Shown here in pieces: positions 1 to 12,111 of a stretch of 64,000 bases of DNA; positions within the stretch are counted from its first letter, which is position 1, and each line of letters begins with the position of its first letter. The position numbers and the translations under genes are program-made. Location: NCBI RefSeq assembly GCF_033568475.1, contig NC_133122.1, forward strand, positions 83,413,442 to 83,477,441, read 5' to 3'. Origin of the DNA: Henckelia pumila. Its lineage: Eukaryota > Streptophyta > Magnoliopsida > Lamiales > Gesneriaceae. The notes below the pieces were generated by a model. It worked only from the letters and a program-made list of their open reading frames with translations, was not told the origin of the DNA and searched no databases.

Positions 1-1369
1 TGAATGATTGCATGATTGTGCTGAAGGTAGGCTTGGTGTTAGTTTATTAGTGTTCAACTATTGTAACTCATGGGTTGAGTGAGCCAATTGTAACTGTTTT
101 ACTTGTGGTTAGTCTAGCGTTTTCTTAGGATTGACCTAGTTAGTCAGTGGGTTAAGATAGTGCCAGCGATGAGTGGACTCATCTGGAGGCATAGGAGTAT
201 TATTTGGTTTAGAACATTGGGTTTTGTTCTAGGTTGTTTCCTTGGAATAATAGGTTGTCTGACCTTCATTAAGTTGAGACTTGTGATGATGGGTTATCAT
301 CAGGATGCCATGCCCAGTATATGCCAAGAGTTGTGGACTATGACCATGATTTGACGTGAGGAGGCGCGACCCTATGCCAGTACTACTCTAGGAGTTTTTG
401 TACTTCAGAGGGTTACATGGGAGAATTTGTGCTTCATGGGATGGCGGTGGGAAGGCTACTCAGTCTAGAGTTTTGGTAACAGTCATGAAGAGGTATGAAC
501 TTGGATTAGATATCAGGCTTGATATCAATGGTTCGATATTATCTGGTGTGCCAGAGATATTAGTTGAGTGTTCTGTTGTGAGAACAGTCTTGGAAGGATT
601 TCCTTGACAAGTGTATACTCTGAGCAGATAGGTTTTGACCTATGAGATACTTCTAGACTATTGGATCTAGTAGGTGACTGGATTCTTTTGTGATAGGATT
701 TATCCAGGATATGAGGTTGTAGACTGCTTGTAACATTGACTCGGAGGAGAGTATTTTCCAGCGATGAGAATTTTCCTCAATAGTGAAATATATCAGATGC
801 TAAGGATTGTACATAACTATTTAAGACAAGGGGAAAGTGTGGCCTATGCCTGTGAAGCCTTGGTGATCGTCCAGGTGGGTTATCGAGGTAAGCTACCTTA
901 GTCTTAAATTGTTGCATAGTCTTTGCGAGGAATATAATCAGGAGCATGTCCGGAGATTGTGAGAATCTTTGGGATTCGTTAAGTTGTAATTATTGGACCT
1001 GACGAGCCGTGACGTTCATCCTAAATGAACGAGGTAAGGATAGCGAGTCCAGTGACTGCGCTAAGCATTGTCTGATGTTCTCAGAATCAAGCGATTTTTG
1101 GGCTTAGTTCATTTTGATGTTCGCCTTGGGTTAACAAGACAGCGATTGGTAGCGCTAAGGTGGCACAGGATTTGTGCTAATGGCTACTAGTGGCACTTTT
1201 CTGACTTTGTCAGAGTTAGTGAGATTAAGTCCAGTGTACGAGGTAGCTGTCAGTATTAAGGCACGAGATTGTGTCGATAAACTACTAATAGCTATTGTCT
1301 GGTTATCAAGTATGGGTGCGTTGAAACCAGAGTGATTGGAGTGTTCCAAGTGTTTGGGAATAGTAGACT
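1..1369. other. Unrecognised stretch, probably old repeat
   Basis: No open frame longer than about 70 codons and no domain I recognise. Short reading stretches on the + strand (for example 1220-1340) look weakly coding but match nothing I know. Position next to an LTR end suggests degraded repeat DNA; this is inference only. Confidence 0.3.
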
Positions 1370-1459
1370 TGAAACGACCCTAACTTCTAACTTTAAATAA
1401 ATAAATAAAAAAATTCTGTATTTTCTTTATTTATTTAAAGTTAGAAGTTAGGATACAAC
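1370..1459. repeat. Inverted duplication of an LTR terminus
   Basis: A perfect 27-bp inverted repeat (arms 1379-1405 and 1426-1452, 20-bp loop) is followed by a third, direct copy at 1469-1495. All three are the end of the adjacent Tekay-like LTR (TGAAACGACCCTAAC on the + strand). The middle copy also matches the LTR beyond the 27 bp, so it is an inverted duplicate rather than a chance palindrome. Seen directly; origin by template switching or repair is inference. Confidence 0.75.
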
Positions 1460-4098
1460 TGAAACGACCCTAACTTCTAACTTTAAATAAATAAAGAAAA
1501 TACGGAATTTTTTTTAAAATTCGGCATTACCTATTTGTTTGAATAATAAACCACATGTCAAACAACAATTTAAGATAAACCTCAACCCGTGGCAAACATC
1601 ATGCATAAAGAATGCATAAACAGTAACTAATTCGACACCAGACGAAAAACATTAAAATAGTGTTTACATGCCAAACATATTTGCAGGGAATAACACATCC
1701 TGCTACTAGAAAGTAAACAACATATGACAGTGGTTACTTATTACAATAACATAATGCGGAAAGAAAAGAGCGGCGACGGTTGTGGGCGTGCCACCGAACA
1801 CCTATGGACCCTGAAAATCCTGCCCCGCTGCCTCGTCTGCATACTCACCTGCACCAAGCATAGTAGTGAGCCTAAAATCCCAGCAAAATTTAAATAATAC
1901 AGCAAGGGTTCAAAATAATGCATAATATTAAAAATAGTACTAAGTACACTTATGAATCTCACACGAAGGGGGAAAAGTCATAACATTCCCGAAGTAAGAA
2001 CAATAGCAATATGCGATGAAAAACACATTCATGATTCATTCATCCTTTACTATTACTTTTGAGATTGGATAATTGATTGTGACTATAGTTTTGATCGATT
2101 AATGGCTATAGTATACAATGCCGGCAAGTAAATCGAGTTCTTCTCGGCCCCACATTGCCCCTCTGATTTGGTAGGGAAGTCGAGATTTCTCCCAACCCTG
2201 ATCTACACGTCTAATTTGGTAGGGAAGCCGAGATGTCTCCCGACCCCGATCTACACGTCTCAATTTGGCAAGTGACCCAAGGCATCCCCTGACCCATCAT
2301 TGCACGTCTAATTCACAACCAACTCACTTAATTCTTTAAATTTCCTTTCATTCAACATTTTCTCATTTCAACATTTATCTTTACAAGCATTCTTTAAATA
2401 AGACTTCGGGACTAGAATATAAATGAATTTGAAGTCACACACGCGAATAAATGGGAGTTGAATAATTTAAATGACATAAACTCAAAAGATAGCATGACAT
2501 AAATTTTATGGATGATTGGAGTGTAGAGGAGAACTCTCAGCTTAAAGACTTTTCTCCTTCCACTTAAATTTACACTCACAAGGGCCTAACTCGAGTAGTT
2601 AACACATAAGATCCATAACTCATCCTATTAAAATTCAAAAGGCTTCCCGTTTGAACCGGCACCTCAAACACACCTTAAAATACTCCTATGACCAGTATTT
2701 ACATTTTTATAATGGCCCGAACCCCAAAAATTTAGACTTCCGGAAAGCCCATAGACAATAGAAAAATCTGCTCACGACACTCCAACTTAAAACACACATA
2801 ACTTAATCGATTATTATCCAAAATAGGCTTAATTTTCACCGACACGATCCTAACATCACATAATTTAAAAGAATCAGAGGTAATCCCTCCACTCCTTCCA
2901 TCCATTCATACAAAATATTTCAATCTAACGCCATAAACTCGATTCAATTTAAAACATTTCAAAGCATAAGCATTAAACGACTTGGCCAAAACCATGAGGG
3001 GCTTAAAAACCATCATACACACACCTCAAGTGACCAAACAATAGCAATATACATACTGAATTTTTATCAATTCGCCAATACCTTTCAATTTATGCAAGAT
3101 TTCCACCTCATTTCAATCCATAAAATATTCTAGCAATGATAGAAGCAAAATTTCGAAATTCAAAGCCACACCTACTAAAATTTCGGTCCATACACACCCC
3201 ACATGCACAAAAATATTTGCAAAAATTCGAAATCAAGGTGAAGAACCAAGAGAAATATATATCCTATGCTTGGGTTTAAAAGAAAAGAGAAATTCTTGCC
3301 TAGACTTTGCAAATTCAAGAAAAGAATGGGGCGGCCAAGGGCTGTGGCTCACGACCAGCAGCAACTTCGGCTCCTCATGATGGTTCCGGGGCAGCTGCAC
3401 GGCGGCTGACAGAAGGGGAGGACGGCCGACGAAGAGGAATAGGAAAAAAAATAATGGTGAGAGGCGTGAGAATATGGGGAGGAGGAAGAGAAGGCGTGAA
3501 GTGAGAGAGAATGGGAGAGATTGGCGGCTAGTGAGTGTTTAGGGGGCTAGGGTTTAAGTTGTGCTGTGATACAATAAGTATATGTATATATAGGTGTGAG
3601 TGTGTGAGAGTAGGGCAAGTCCAAAAGTGCTTTTTAACTAATAAAAGTGATAGTTTAGGTCTTACAACTTTAGCTTGTAGAATTGACCCTATTTTAAATT
3701 TCTAAGTCTAGAATCTTTAAATTTAAATTCCAAGAATGAAATTTCACTTGTCCGGGTCCAAAAAGGCTAATTTGGGAAAATTAAAAAAATTACGCGCGAA
3801 AATGCGCTTACAAAATTTTTCTTGAATGAAAAAAAATCTAAAATAAATATTTTATTTTATTTTCTTCACCTCTCATGAAATTTAGGTCACCTAAATTTAA
3901 AATGAAGGATTTTTCCGCTGTGTTCGCCTTTTCCGCGCGCGTCAAAATCGGAAGTCACCAATAAGCAATTAAATTTTTAATATCATACAAATAAATTCTA
4001 AGGAGATCTAAATCATTTAAATTAAAATGAATTTTAGAAGTTTAAACATTAAGACTAATTTAGGCATGTAATTTAATTTATGGATTTTAGGCGTCACA
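1460..4098 (-). mobile_element. 3' LTR of degraded Tekay-like element (element A)
   Basis: About 2.64 kb bounded by TG and CA ends: it reads TGAAACGACCC at the + strand left edge and GCGTCACA at the right edge. The terminus and length match the three LTRs at 17580-35208, so it is a diverged relative of that family in the same minus orientation. A purine-rich tract complementary to CCTCCCTCCCT (about 4101-4111) abuts the inner edge, as expected for the polypurine tract. It holds GC-rich short repeats and no gene. Confidence 0.8.
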
Positions 4099-6604
4099 AT
4101 TCCTCCCTCCCTAAAATAAATTTTGTCCTCGAAATTAAAGCTTACCGAAGAGCTCCGGGTAGCGAGTCCTGATGTCAGCCTCTGACTCCCAAGTAGCTTC
4201 CTCATTGGTATGGTGCAACCAACCAACCTTTACCATTGGTATCGACTTGTTGCGAAGCCTCCTCTCTTGCCTTTCAAGAATCCGATCGGGTCTTTCCTCA
4301 TAAGTCGTGTGAGGAGAAAACTGAAGAGGTTCACAAATGAGCACATGAGAAGGATTCGAGATGTACTTCCTCAACATCGACACGTGGAAGACATTATGGA
4401 CTCCATCAAGACTAGGTGGCAAGGCTATTCTATATGCCAATGCCCCTACCCTGTCCAATATCTCGAATGGTCCAATGAACCTCGGTGCCAACTTTCCTTT
4501 CTTGTCAAATCTCATCACGCCTTTCATAGGAGCTACTCGGACAAACACGTGATCTCCCACCGAAAACTCCAAGTCTCTCCTCCTATGATCAGCGTAACTC
4601 TTCTGCCTACTCTAAGCAGTCCTCATCCTATCTCGGATCTTGGATACAACCTCAGCTGTCTGCTGTACAATCTCCGGCCCTAACTCCGATCTCTCACTAG
4701 CCTCGGTCCACAACACCGGTGATCTACACGGTCTTCCATACAACGCCTCATAAGGTGTCATACCGATAGTGGCCTGATAACTGTTATTATACGCAAATTC
4801 CACCAAGGGTAATCTTGACTCCCAGCTGCCTTGAAAGTCAATAGCACAAGCCCTCAAAAGATCATCTAATATCTGAATTACCCTCTCGGATTGCCCGTCT
4901 GTCTGAGGGTGAAATGTTGTGCTAAACAGAAGCTTAATTCCCAACGTTGAATGAAGGCTTCTCCAAAATGACGAAGTGAACTGCGGGTCTCGGTCAGACA
5001 CTATGGAGACAGGGATACCATGAAGTCTGACTATCTCACGGATATACAACTCCGCATACTGAGCCATGAAGTTGGTCGTCCTCACCGGTAGAAAGTGTGC
5101 CGAATTAGTGAGGCGGTCTACAACAACCCAAATGGCATTCAAATTCCTCACCGTCCTTGGAAACCCTATTACAAAATCCATCGTAACATTCTCCCATTTC
5201 CACTCGGGAATGGGGAGCGGCTTGAGTAACCCAGCGGGTCTCTGATGTTCCCCCTTAACCTGCTGGCAAGTTAGGCACTCAGCCACAAATCGGGCAATGT
5301 CTCGCTTCATGCCCGACCACCAATATAACTGCTGGAGATCATGGTACATCTTCGTACTCCCTGTGTGGATGAAGTACGGCGATACATGAGCCTCTGACAT
5401 GATCGTAGTTCGCAAGGAATCACTTACAGGCACCCAAAACTGTCCTTTGAACTTCACAATCCCGTCAGCCACTGAGTACAAACCACTACTCCTCTCCTCA
5501 TCTCTATGTCTCCACTTACCTAACTTCTCATCATTAGCTTTTTCAACACGGATACGGTCGAACAGTGTAGTCCCCACTGTCAATGAAGATAATCGGGGCG
5601 CTCTACCCCTGGCATAAAACTCCAAATCAAATCTTTGAATCTCGTACTGCAAGGGTCTAGACACTGACAAGGAGGAAATCGCAGCTGCTTTCCTACTCAA
5701 GGAATCCGCAACGACATTAGCCTTACCCGGATGGTAACTAATGTCGCAGAAGTAGTCCTTCACCAACTCTAGCCATCTCCGTTGCCTCATGTTCAACTCC
5801 TTCTGAGTGAAGAAGTACTTGAGGCTCTTATGGTCCGAAAAGATCTTTCACTTTTCCCCATAGAGATAGGTCCTCCAAATCTTGAGTGTGAATACTACGA
5901 CAGCCAACTCCATTTTTTGAGTAGGATAATTCTTCTCATGTCCTTTCAACTATCTGGAAGCATAGACAATCACTTTCTCCCGCTGCATAAGAACTGCTCC
6001 TAATCCCAGCTTAGAAGCATCCTTGTAAACGACAAAATCACCTTGCCCAGATGGCATAGCTAAAACTGGCGCTGTCGTGAGAGCTGTCTTCAATACGTCA
6101 AAGCTCTCTTGGCACTCCTGAATCCAATCAAACTTAGCATTCTTCTTTCTCAATGCGGTCAAGGGCACTGCAATGGACGAAAAGCCCTTGATGAACTTCC
6201 TATAATAGCCTGCAAAACCAAGGAAGCTGCGAATCTCTGATGCATTACTAGGTATAGACCACTCCTTCACTGCTTGAACCTTAGAGGGATCAACTTCTAC
6301 ACCACTCTTGGAGATTACATGACCCAAGAATGCTACTCTCTCCAACCAAAAATCACACTTGTCGAACTTAGCAAACAATCTGCGGTCTCAAAGAACCTCA
6401 AGCATTGTCCTCAAATGTTGGGCATGATCCGCTCGGTCCTTGGAGTAGACGAGGATGTCATCAATGAAAACAATAACAAACCGATCTAAATATGGCTGGA
6501 AGACGCGGTTCATGAGATCCATGAAAACCGCGGGCGCGTTCATCAACCCAAACGGCATCACAAGGAACTCGTAGTGGCTGTAACGAGTCCTAAACGCTTT
6601 CCTC
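4099..6604 (-). pseudogene. Decayed Ty3/gypsy pol (RT end to chromodomain)
   Basis: Reading on the minus strand, this holds the second half of reverse transcriptase including the YIDD-type core (6388-6604), the rest of RT (5950-6378), RNase H and integrase with HHCC and DDE regions (4612-5796), and an integrase tail plus Tekay-type chromodomain ending at the stop at 4135-4137. It is broken by stops at about 4612 and 6385, by stops or shifts between 5797 and 5949, and has no gag, protease or first half of RT. At 6604 the coding sequence stops abruptly and LTR-like DNA begins, so it is a deletion derivative. Closest relative in the window is the pol at 20275-23648. Non-functional. Confidence 0.88.
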
Positions 6605-7028
6605 ACCTGCACAATTAAGCATAGTGAGTTTAGAGACTCAACAAGCATGCATACATATGTAATAAAGTATACATAATCAATATCTTAAAATATGCTTTGG
6701 ACGTGTCTAACAACATAACCATGCATAGCAAATAAAAGTTTCTCCGAACTGCACCGTCCTCTCAAGTACAATATTTTAATTTTGAAAAACTTTCAGGTCC
6801 ACGTGGACGGCCCTTGTTATTCCACTTACCATACAAATACTCTAGTTGCTCTCATTTTAAATTTACGCTCACATATTTTCTTTGCATCTTACTCTCAAGC
6901 TTTTTATTATCTCAAACACCTTGTGCGCAAAATACTCTACACCATTTCTCGTTCTTTACAGAATCACATCAATGACCTTCCATACAAATGCTCTGTTTTT
7001 TTATTTCTAAAGAATCAAGAAAGTCAAG
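6605..7028. repeat. LTR-like fragment fused to RT
   Basis: The first 50 bases (CTCACCTGCAC, then AGTGAG, then CAACAAGCATGCATAC) line up with a segment found inside the Tekay-like LTRs near 1847, 17999 and 25485. The rest is AT-rich and not recognisable. It looks like a piece of LTR joined directly to the RT break at 6604 by a deletion. Similarity is by eye over a short stretch. Confidence 0.5.
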
Positions 7029-7830
7029 AATGAAAACATCAACATCATTCTGTACATGCTTGAAGCATCTGGGATTCACAAATTCCTGACGTGCAGATCA
7101 AATTAGTCAACCAATGTGGTCACTGAATTCTTCAAGAATGCATCAATGAAGCATGGATGCATCTTAAACACTGTTAAGGGAACCACCTACTCTATTTCAC
7201 AACAATTCTTAGGATATTCTCTGGAACTGTCTACCATTGGAGTAAACAAAATGTCTGAAGTGCTCGATGGAAACATGGAATTTTGGGCACAAAAATTTAC
7301 TCTTTTTGACACATCTATCAAGGCTCTTGGACTAAAGATGGATTTGAAGATTGAATTCAGGTGGCTGGCCAACATAGTTGCCAAGAGTCTGTTGGCCAAT
7401 GTAGGAACATTAAAAAATATTACTCTGTAAAAGCTGCAGGACATGGTACTGATCACCTCATGGATTCAGATAAACTGGTCAGATATTCTTTTTCACGTCT
7501 TCTCTGAGATGGTGCTTGGGAAGCACCAATCGCAAGGATTTTCTATTAAAATTTGATACCTGCTGGGTGTGTTGAAGGCTACAGTGGTTATGTATGAACC
7601 ACTAGCCAATTCCAAAGTGATGAATGATGCATTCATAATTATCTTTATAAAAACAAATACTCCATCTATAGTCGAATTGCTTCAAGTTAAAATTGAAGCA
7701 AGTTGCGTAGTCCAAACTTATAGCTGGCTAGTCGAAGGCCACCAAGAAGCATAAATGACCAATTAAGAGAAAACTGGCCATGATTGTGTCAGATGAAGAG
7801 GAAAATACAAAGGATACTCTTTTAATCAAT
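7029..7830 (+). pseudogene. Fragment of a repetitive plant protein family (first half)
   Basis: Consecutive + strand frames read as one degraded protein with a few stops: a segment around 7035-7105, then 7116-7430, 7440-7560 and 7569-7820, ending in a lysine- and acid-rich stretch. From memory it resembles hypothetical proteins common in Gesneriaceae genomes (Dorcoceras-type, sometimes called plant transposon proteins); no search was possible. The continuation lies at about 9223-9498, beyond an LTR-like insertion. No function can be assigned. Confidence 0.5.
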
Positions 7831-9222
7831 GTATTCCTGATAGTTGTGTTTGTGTTGCATGTTTTAATGTCATTCAGTTGTTGTTTTGGATGAATTTGTG
7901 TGTTTTAATTTAATATTTCGTTCGTATTTCCTATTTTGTGTCTACATAACATGTTCCCAGGTTATTTTATAGGACATGGCGATTTGGAGGACATATGGAC
8001 AGAACCTTGGAGAGAGGGAAATGATGCAAGACATTTTTGAAGAAAAGTACTTTGACCGCTTGATTCGCCAAAGTTTACCGATCGAGCGGTCATGCAAAGA
8101 GAAAGAAGATTCGGACAGAACTTTGGCCGCTCGATCCGCAATATTAAACCGATCGAGCGGCCATATGAAGAATGAAAACAGTAGAGGTTGGAATTTTAGC
8201 TCGCTCGATCCGTCAAACTTGACCGATCGAGCGAGCGGGTCTGTTCGAAAGAATTTTTATTTTTGGAAACTCTTTTATTTTGGACTCTATCCTTTTATTA
8301 GGACTTTATTCCGTTTTGTTGAGATCATTATCAGACTTTGAAGGCTTCGAACACCAAGTTTCCCTTGGTGGCTAGGTTTTGTTCTACCTTTTCTTAGAAT
8401 TTTTCTTTTCTTCTTTTGATTTTTCTTCGGTTTTTCATGAATCGTTGTGGCTAGACTTTAGAACTTGGTTGAGGAAGACAAGCCCTTGATTTTGTTTATT
8501 CATGAGATTTTGATTTTCAGTGTTTGATGTTTATCGAGTATCAAAAGTTGTTCTGGTTTATTTCATGCTTGTATGTGAGATTTTCGGATTGATCACCCTA
8601 GGATTTCGCTATACAATCTACTGCTAAATTAGAATTCAAATCCGTAATTGTTTGAATCAACTAATTTGAGAAGCAACTACGATTGATATTTTTCGCTTGT
8701 GAATTTATTAAATTTTAGGGACAACAATTGACTAGGATAAATACATCCGCTTGTGTATGTGTTGTCTAGATTCTTCAGTTTCACTAGTTTGCATGCTATC
8801 ATGGATTTAAATCCAATTGATTGTATTGGGTTAATTCATTGGTAAGGGTTAACTTAGAACACTTGTGTCTAGTTAACTAAGATTAAGGTGAAACAGGAAT
8901 TTGATTTTCAATGATGAATATTTGAAATGATTAATTATTTCTAGGTAATCGATGATCGAATGAATAATTTTAAGGGTATAGTCGACCGATACCAAGGCTT
9001 GTTTCTTAGTGATTTTCTCATATTCTTAATATTGCATGATAGTGATAGTATTTATTTTTAATCGCTGTTATTTTTTTAGTAGTTAAAATCCAAACTCAAA
9101 ACCCTCTTTATTTTATTTTAGAACACATTAAATTTCCCTTTTCTCGTGGGAACGATCCCTACTCACACTACTGCATATTTTGTTTATATGATTTGAGTTG
9201 GGTAATGTTGGCGTAACACGAC
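7831..9222 (+). mobile_element. Probable LTR splitting the coding fragment
   Basis: About 1.4 kb of noncoding DNA interrupts the degraded coding fragment. It carries three hairpin repeats in its first third (8054-8236) and a right-hand part near 9140-9170 (CTCGTGGGAACGATCCCTAC) that resembles the 3' end of Athila/Tat-type LTRs. I could not find clean TG/CA ends or a target-site duplication, so the boundaries are approximate and the class uncertain. Confidence 0.42.
8054..8236. repeat. Three regularly spaced hairpin repeats
   Basis: Imperfect inverted repeats at 8054-8091, 8125-8162 and 8199-8236, about 71-74 bp apart. Each has arms of the type CGCTCGATCCG and CGATCGAGCG around an 11-14 base AT-rich centre. 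The outer bases of each hairpin differ but stay complementary, which suggests the pairing matters or that the repeats arose from one another. Located in the putative U3 part of an LTR. Confidence 0.8.
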
Positions 9223-9498
9223 TTAGCTCCACCAATTCCCCAAGCATAAAACACCAAAGAAGAGTGCTGCAACTACTGCTGTAATATCTTAAGCTGGAGT
9301 AGTTGAACCACAACAGCCAACTGATGCTAAACCAGTCCGAAAGAAGATCTCATCCAAGAAACTCAAGTTGATAAAACACATAAGTGAGCCTCTCCGACCA
9401 GCTCCTATTCCTTTTAGCGCAAGTCTGTAGGGATTACGATTGTAGAAGAAAATATTGTCACCATGGACTCCAGACTTCCTGAACTCAAAGGCAAGGGA
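9223..9498 (+). pseudogene. Fragment of the same plant protein family (second half)
   Basis: A + strand frame with isolated stops reads as a lysine-, alanine- and proline-rich segment (about 9235-9495) typical of the charged tails of the family described at 7029-7830. It stops being readable exactly where a CACTA terminus starts at 9499. Together with the first half it shows a coding sequence hit by two different transposons. Confidence 0.45.
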
Positions 9499-9529
9499 CA
9501 CTACAATAAAAATGCACAAACACAACACT

Positions 9530-9745
9530 TAAAAGACAACGCTTTTAGTGAAAAGTGTTGTCTTTTTAAAAACGACAACGCTTTTAGGGAAAAGCATTGT
9601 CGTTATATATTTTTTATTAATCAAAGACAACGCTTTTTTTAAAAAGCGTTGTCTATAAGCGTTTTTTTGGGTCAAAGACAACGCTTTTAAAAGTGTTGTC
9701 TATTACCGTTTTTTTTCCTATATATTACAACACTTTTTTAAAAAG
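9530..9745. repeat. CACTA left subterminal repeats
   Basis: About eight copies of a 10-12 bp motif GACAACGCTTTT in both orientations, often paired as hairpins such as GACAACGCTTTT then AAAAGTGTTGTC. In CACTA elements such arrays bind the transposase (family knowledge). Confidence 0.8.
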
Positions 9746-11299
9746 TGTTGTAGAAGAACTATTATTTTTATTTAAAATTTAAAATAAAACTTAAAATATA
9801 ATAAAAATAAATAACACTATTTGCTTCTCAGATCCCCAAAATCCCCAAACTCCTCCTCGATTTTCTTCTCCGACCCATTTCTAATTTTTCACTTTTTTAA
9901 TTCTATAGCCGCATCTCTCAGAACAAAAATCCCCATCAATAGTCGCTTCTACCTTCAATACGTTGCCGATGAAGTCAGGGGTTGCGCAATCGAACTTGTT
10001 TCGAGTATTCCATTCGGTTGGTTTGATTCACGTAAAATTAGTATGGGCCGACCATCCTTGATCTAGCCTACACATCTTTCCCATGGTTCTAAACCAGCCA
10101 CCGTCCTTTGTGCCGCTTGAGTCGCGGGGAATAGAATTGAAATCGTCCCTGTTCGTGCGTGCGAAACAGGACAACTAGGGTTTTTAAAATTTTTGCATGC
10201 GATTTTGGTCTTCGAGGAATTGGATTGATGATTCTTCCTTGAGGTGCAAAAAGCTCCTAAACATCTTCCAATTGCTTGCTATGATGAAGGTAAACCACTG
10301 AAACTTTAGCAATGGATTAACATCATGGCTCTAAAGTATAGGTAATCTCTTACTGTCACTTGTTGAATTTCTACCCTTATTTTGTTTCCTCATTGTGTTT
10401 TCCAATTATTCTGTCCTTTTTTTTTTTTTGCACAGATACTGTAGTCTATTCATTTCAGATTATTTGTGTGAATGGCTTTTTTAAGACTAGTGGACATTTA
10501 ACGACAATTTGTTTACTGTGAATAAAGTTTTTGCTAATTCTTCTAAGTTATTAAATGCTCAAGAGCGAATATCATTTACAGCTGCTGCTAGTAGATCCGA
10601 AGTTAAAAGAGCAGTTTCTTTCATTAATTCTTACAGTTCTTGCTATGCCAATATTTGATTTTCTGGTTTAGTTGGCCAAATTTCTCTATTTATAATAAAT
10701 ATGTAAACACCAATAATCCATGTTTTGAACTAACTTCAATTCTGATGTGTAATTCTTTTTCAGGTCTTGTATTCAAGAAGGCTTTCGGTGGTGCTTCACA
10801 GTACTCAAATTGCTATCATCCTCCTTATGCCTTTTTTTGCGCTTACCAACTGGGGGTTTAACTAGTTCACATGCTTCCCTATTACGACTTCTTGAAAAGT
10901 AATGAATTTTCTACAGGAATTCAAAATTTGTGCAAATGACTTTTTAGTTTGACTTTGAGAAAACATATGCATGAGAAAGCTATTTTGATCTCAACATCCA
11001 ATTTCAAGTCAAGCAATTGCACTGGCCCAATCATCCCAAAACAAAAAACTTAGTCAAGAGACAATTTCTTAAGAATTACAAGCTTATGGGTTATTTCTTA
11101 AGCTTACGACAAGCATCAAACTAGCATGCAAATGGCAGAAGTTCTTATGGAGGAATCATACTGTGAATATCTTAGGTACCTGTAAATTTGTAATGATATG
11201 CATACTGCAGTAGCCCGTGCCTTTTCTTTCTGTTGAAATTTCTTTATATTCAGCTTTTATTGTTTTTGTTTGGCTCGAATCCTTTTTAAAGAATTTCAT
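9746..11299. other. CACTA interior, no gene recognised
   Basis: Transposon interior before the first recognisable captured exon. Short + strand stretches that look exon-like occur at about 10225-10290, 10520-10615 and 10770-10855, the last two near plausible splice sites, but I cannot assign them to a gene. They may be further captured exons. Confidence 0.35.
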
Positions 11300-11596
11300 A
11301 AACAAGGGCATTAAAGAGAGAGTGAAGACCAGGGAAGAAAATTCTGAGAGGGAAGGACAAATGAAATGCAAGGTTTATTATCATGGATATATTTTTTCCC
11401 GATCATTGAGCGATCTCATTTCTTCAAAGTTACTTCTGCTTGTCCGCGGTAAAAGCTTACTTGAATTCTTTGCAGTATTACCTGTCTGAAGGAGGATGCA
11501 AATATGGAAAAGATTGCAAATACATTCATGGAAGAGACCGAACCTCCATGTCCCATACTCCGAAGTTAAACTTTTTAGGCCTGCCAATTCGACTGG
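11300..11596 (+). pseudogene. Captured fragment of a CCCH zinc-finger gene
   Basis: Two exon pieces, about 11308-11372 and 11476-11596, separated by a GT-AG-like intron. The second encodes a C-x5-C-x5-H-type zinc-finger start (CKYGKDCKYIHGR) followed by the LNFLGLPIRL motif that in plant CCCH proteins links one finger to the next; it then ends at GTATAG, a donor-like site. The full family has five or so fingers, so this is a small internal piece. Retained intron shows capture at DNA level. Not expected to function. Confidence 0.75.
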
Positions 11597-12111
11597 TATA
11601 GCTCTCTCACACTCATAATTTGAAAATGATGTTTTTCCATCGAATTTGCTGATCATGTTTCCTCCTATCTGGGCTTTGGGTTGATTTAGATTTTTAAATG
11701 TTCTTCATTGATGTTGAAACAAACTAGTTAGTTTTGATGGCTAAAGCATTTCCCCCCGATACTTAGAAATGGGAGCGGAAGAATTTTAGCAATGTATTTT
11801 CATGGAATTGGACAAATGGTACAGATAATCCACCTATTAAAATAGCACTTAGTTTGATCTTATATAAATGACAATTCAATATTTTGTATCTTTGGCTTGC
11901 CCAAAATAACAATGGTTTGTTGCTGCATCTAATTTTTAATTAATCTGTTTGTCCATTTTTTTCCTCTTTATCTAGGCTTTTCTTTCTTTCTGGGATGAAA
12001 TGATATTTATTTGTTTGTTCTTATAATCCGTTGTTTGACACTGTATGAACTGCCCTTTTTTTGGTACAATATAGAAGGTGATTTTCAAAACATCTCATTG
12101 CTCTTGAATTG

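Noticed and set aside
8054..8236. Regular spaced repeats considered as a CRISPR array
   Set aside because: Only three imperfect hairpins in plant LTR DNA; repeats are not constant and no cas genes are possible here.
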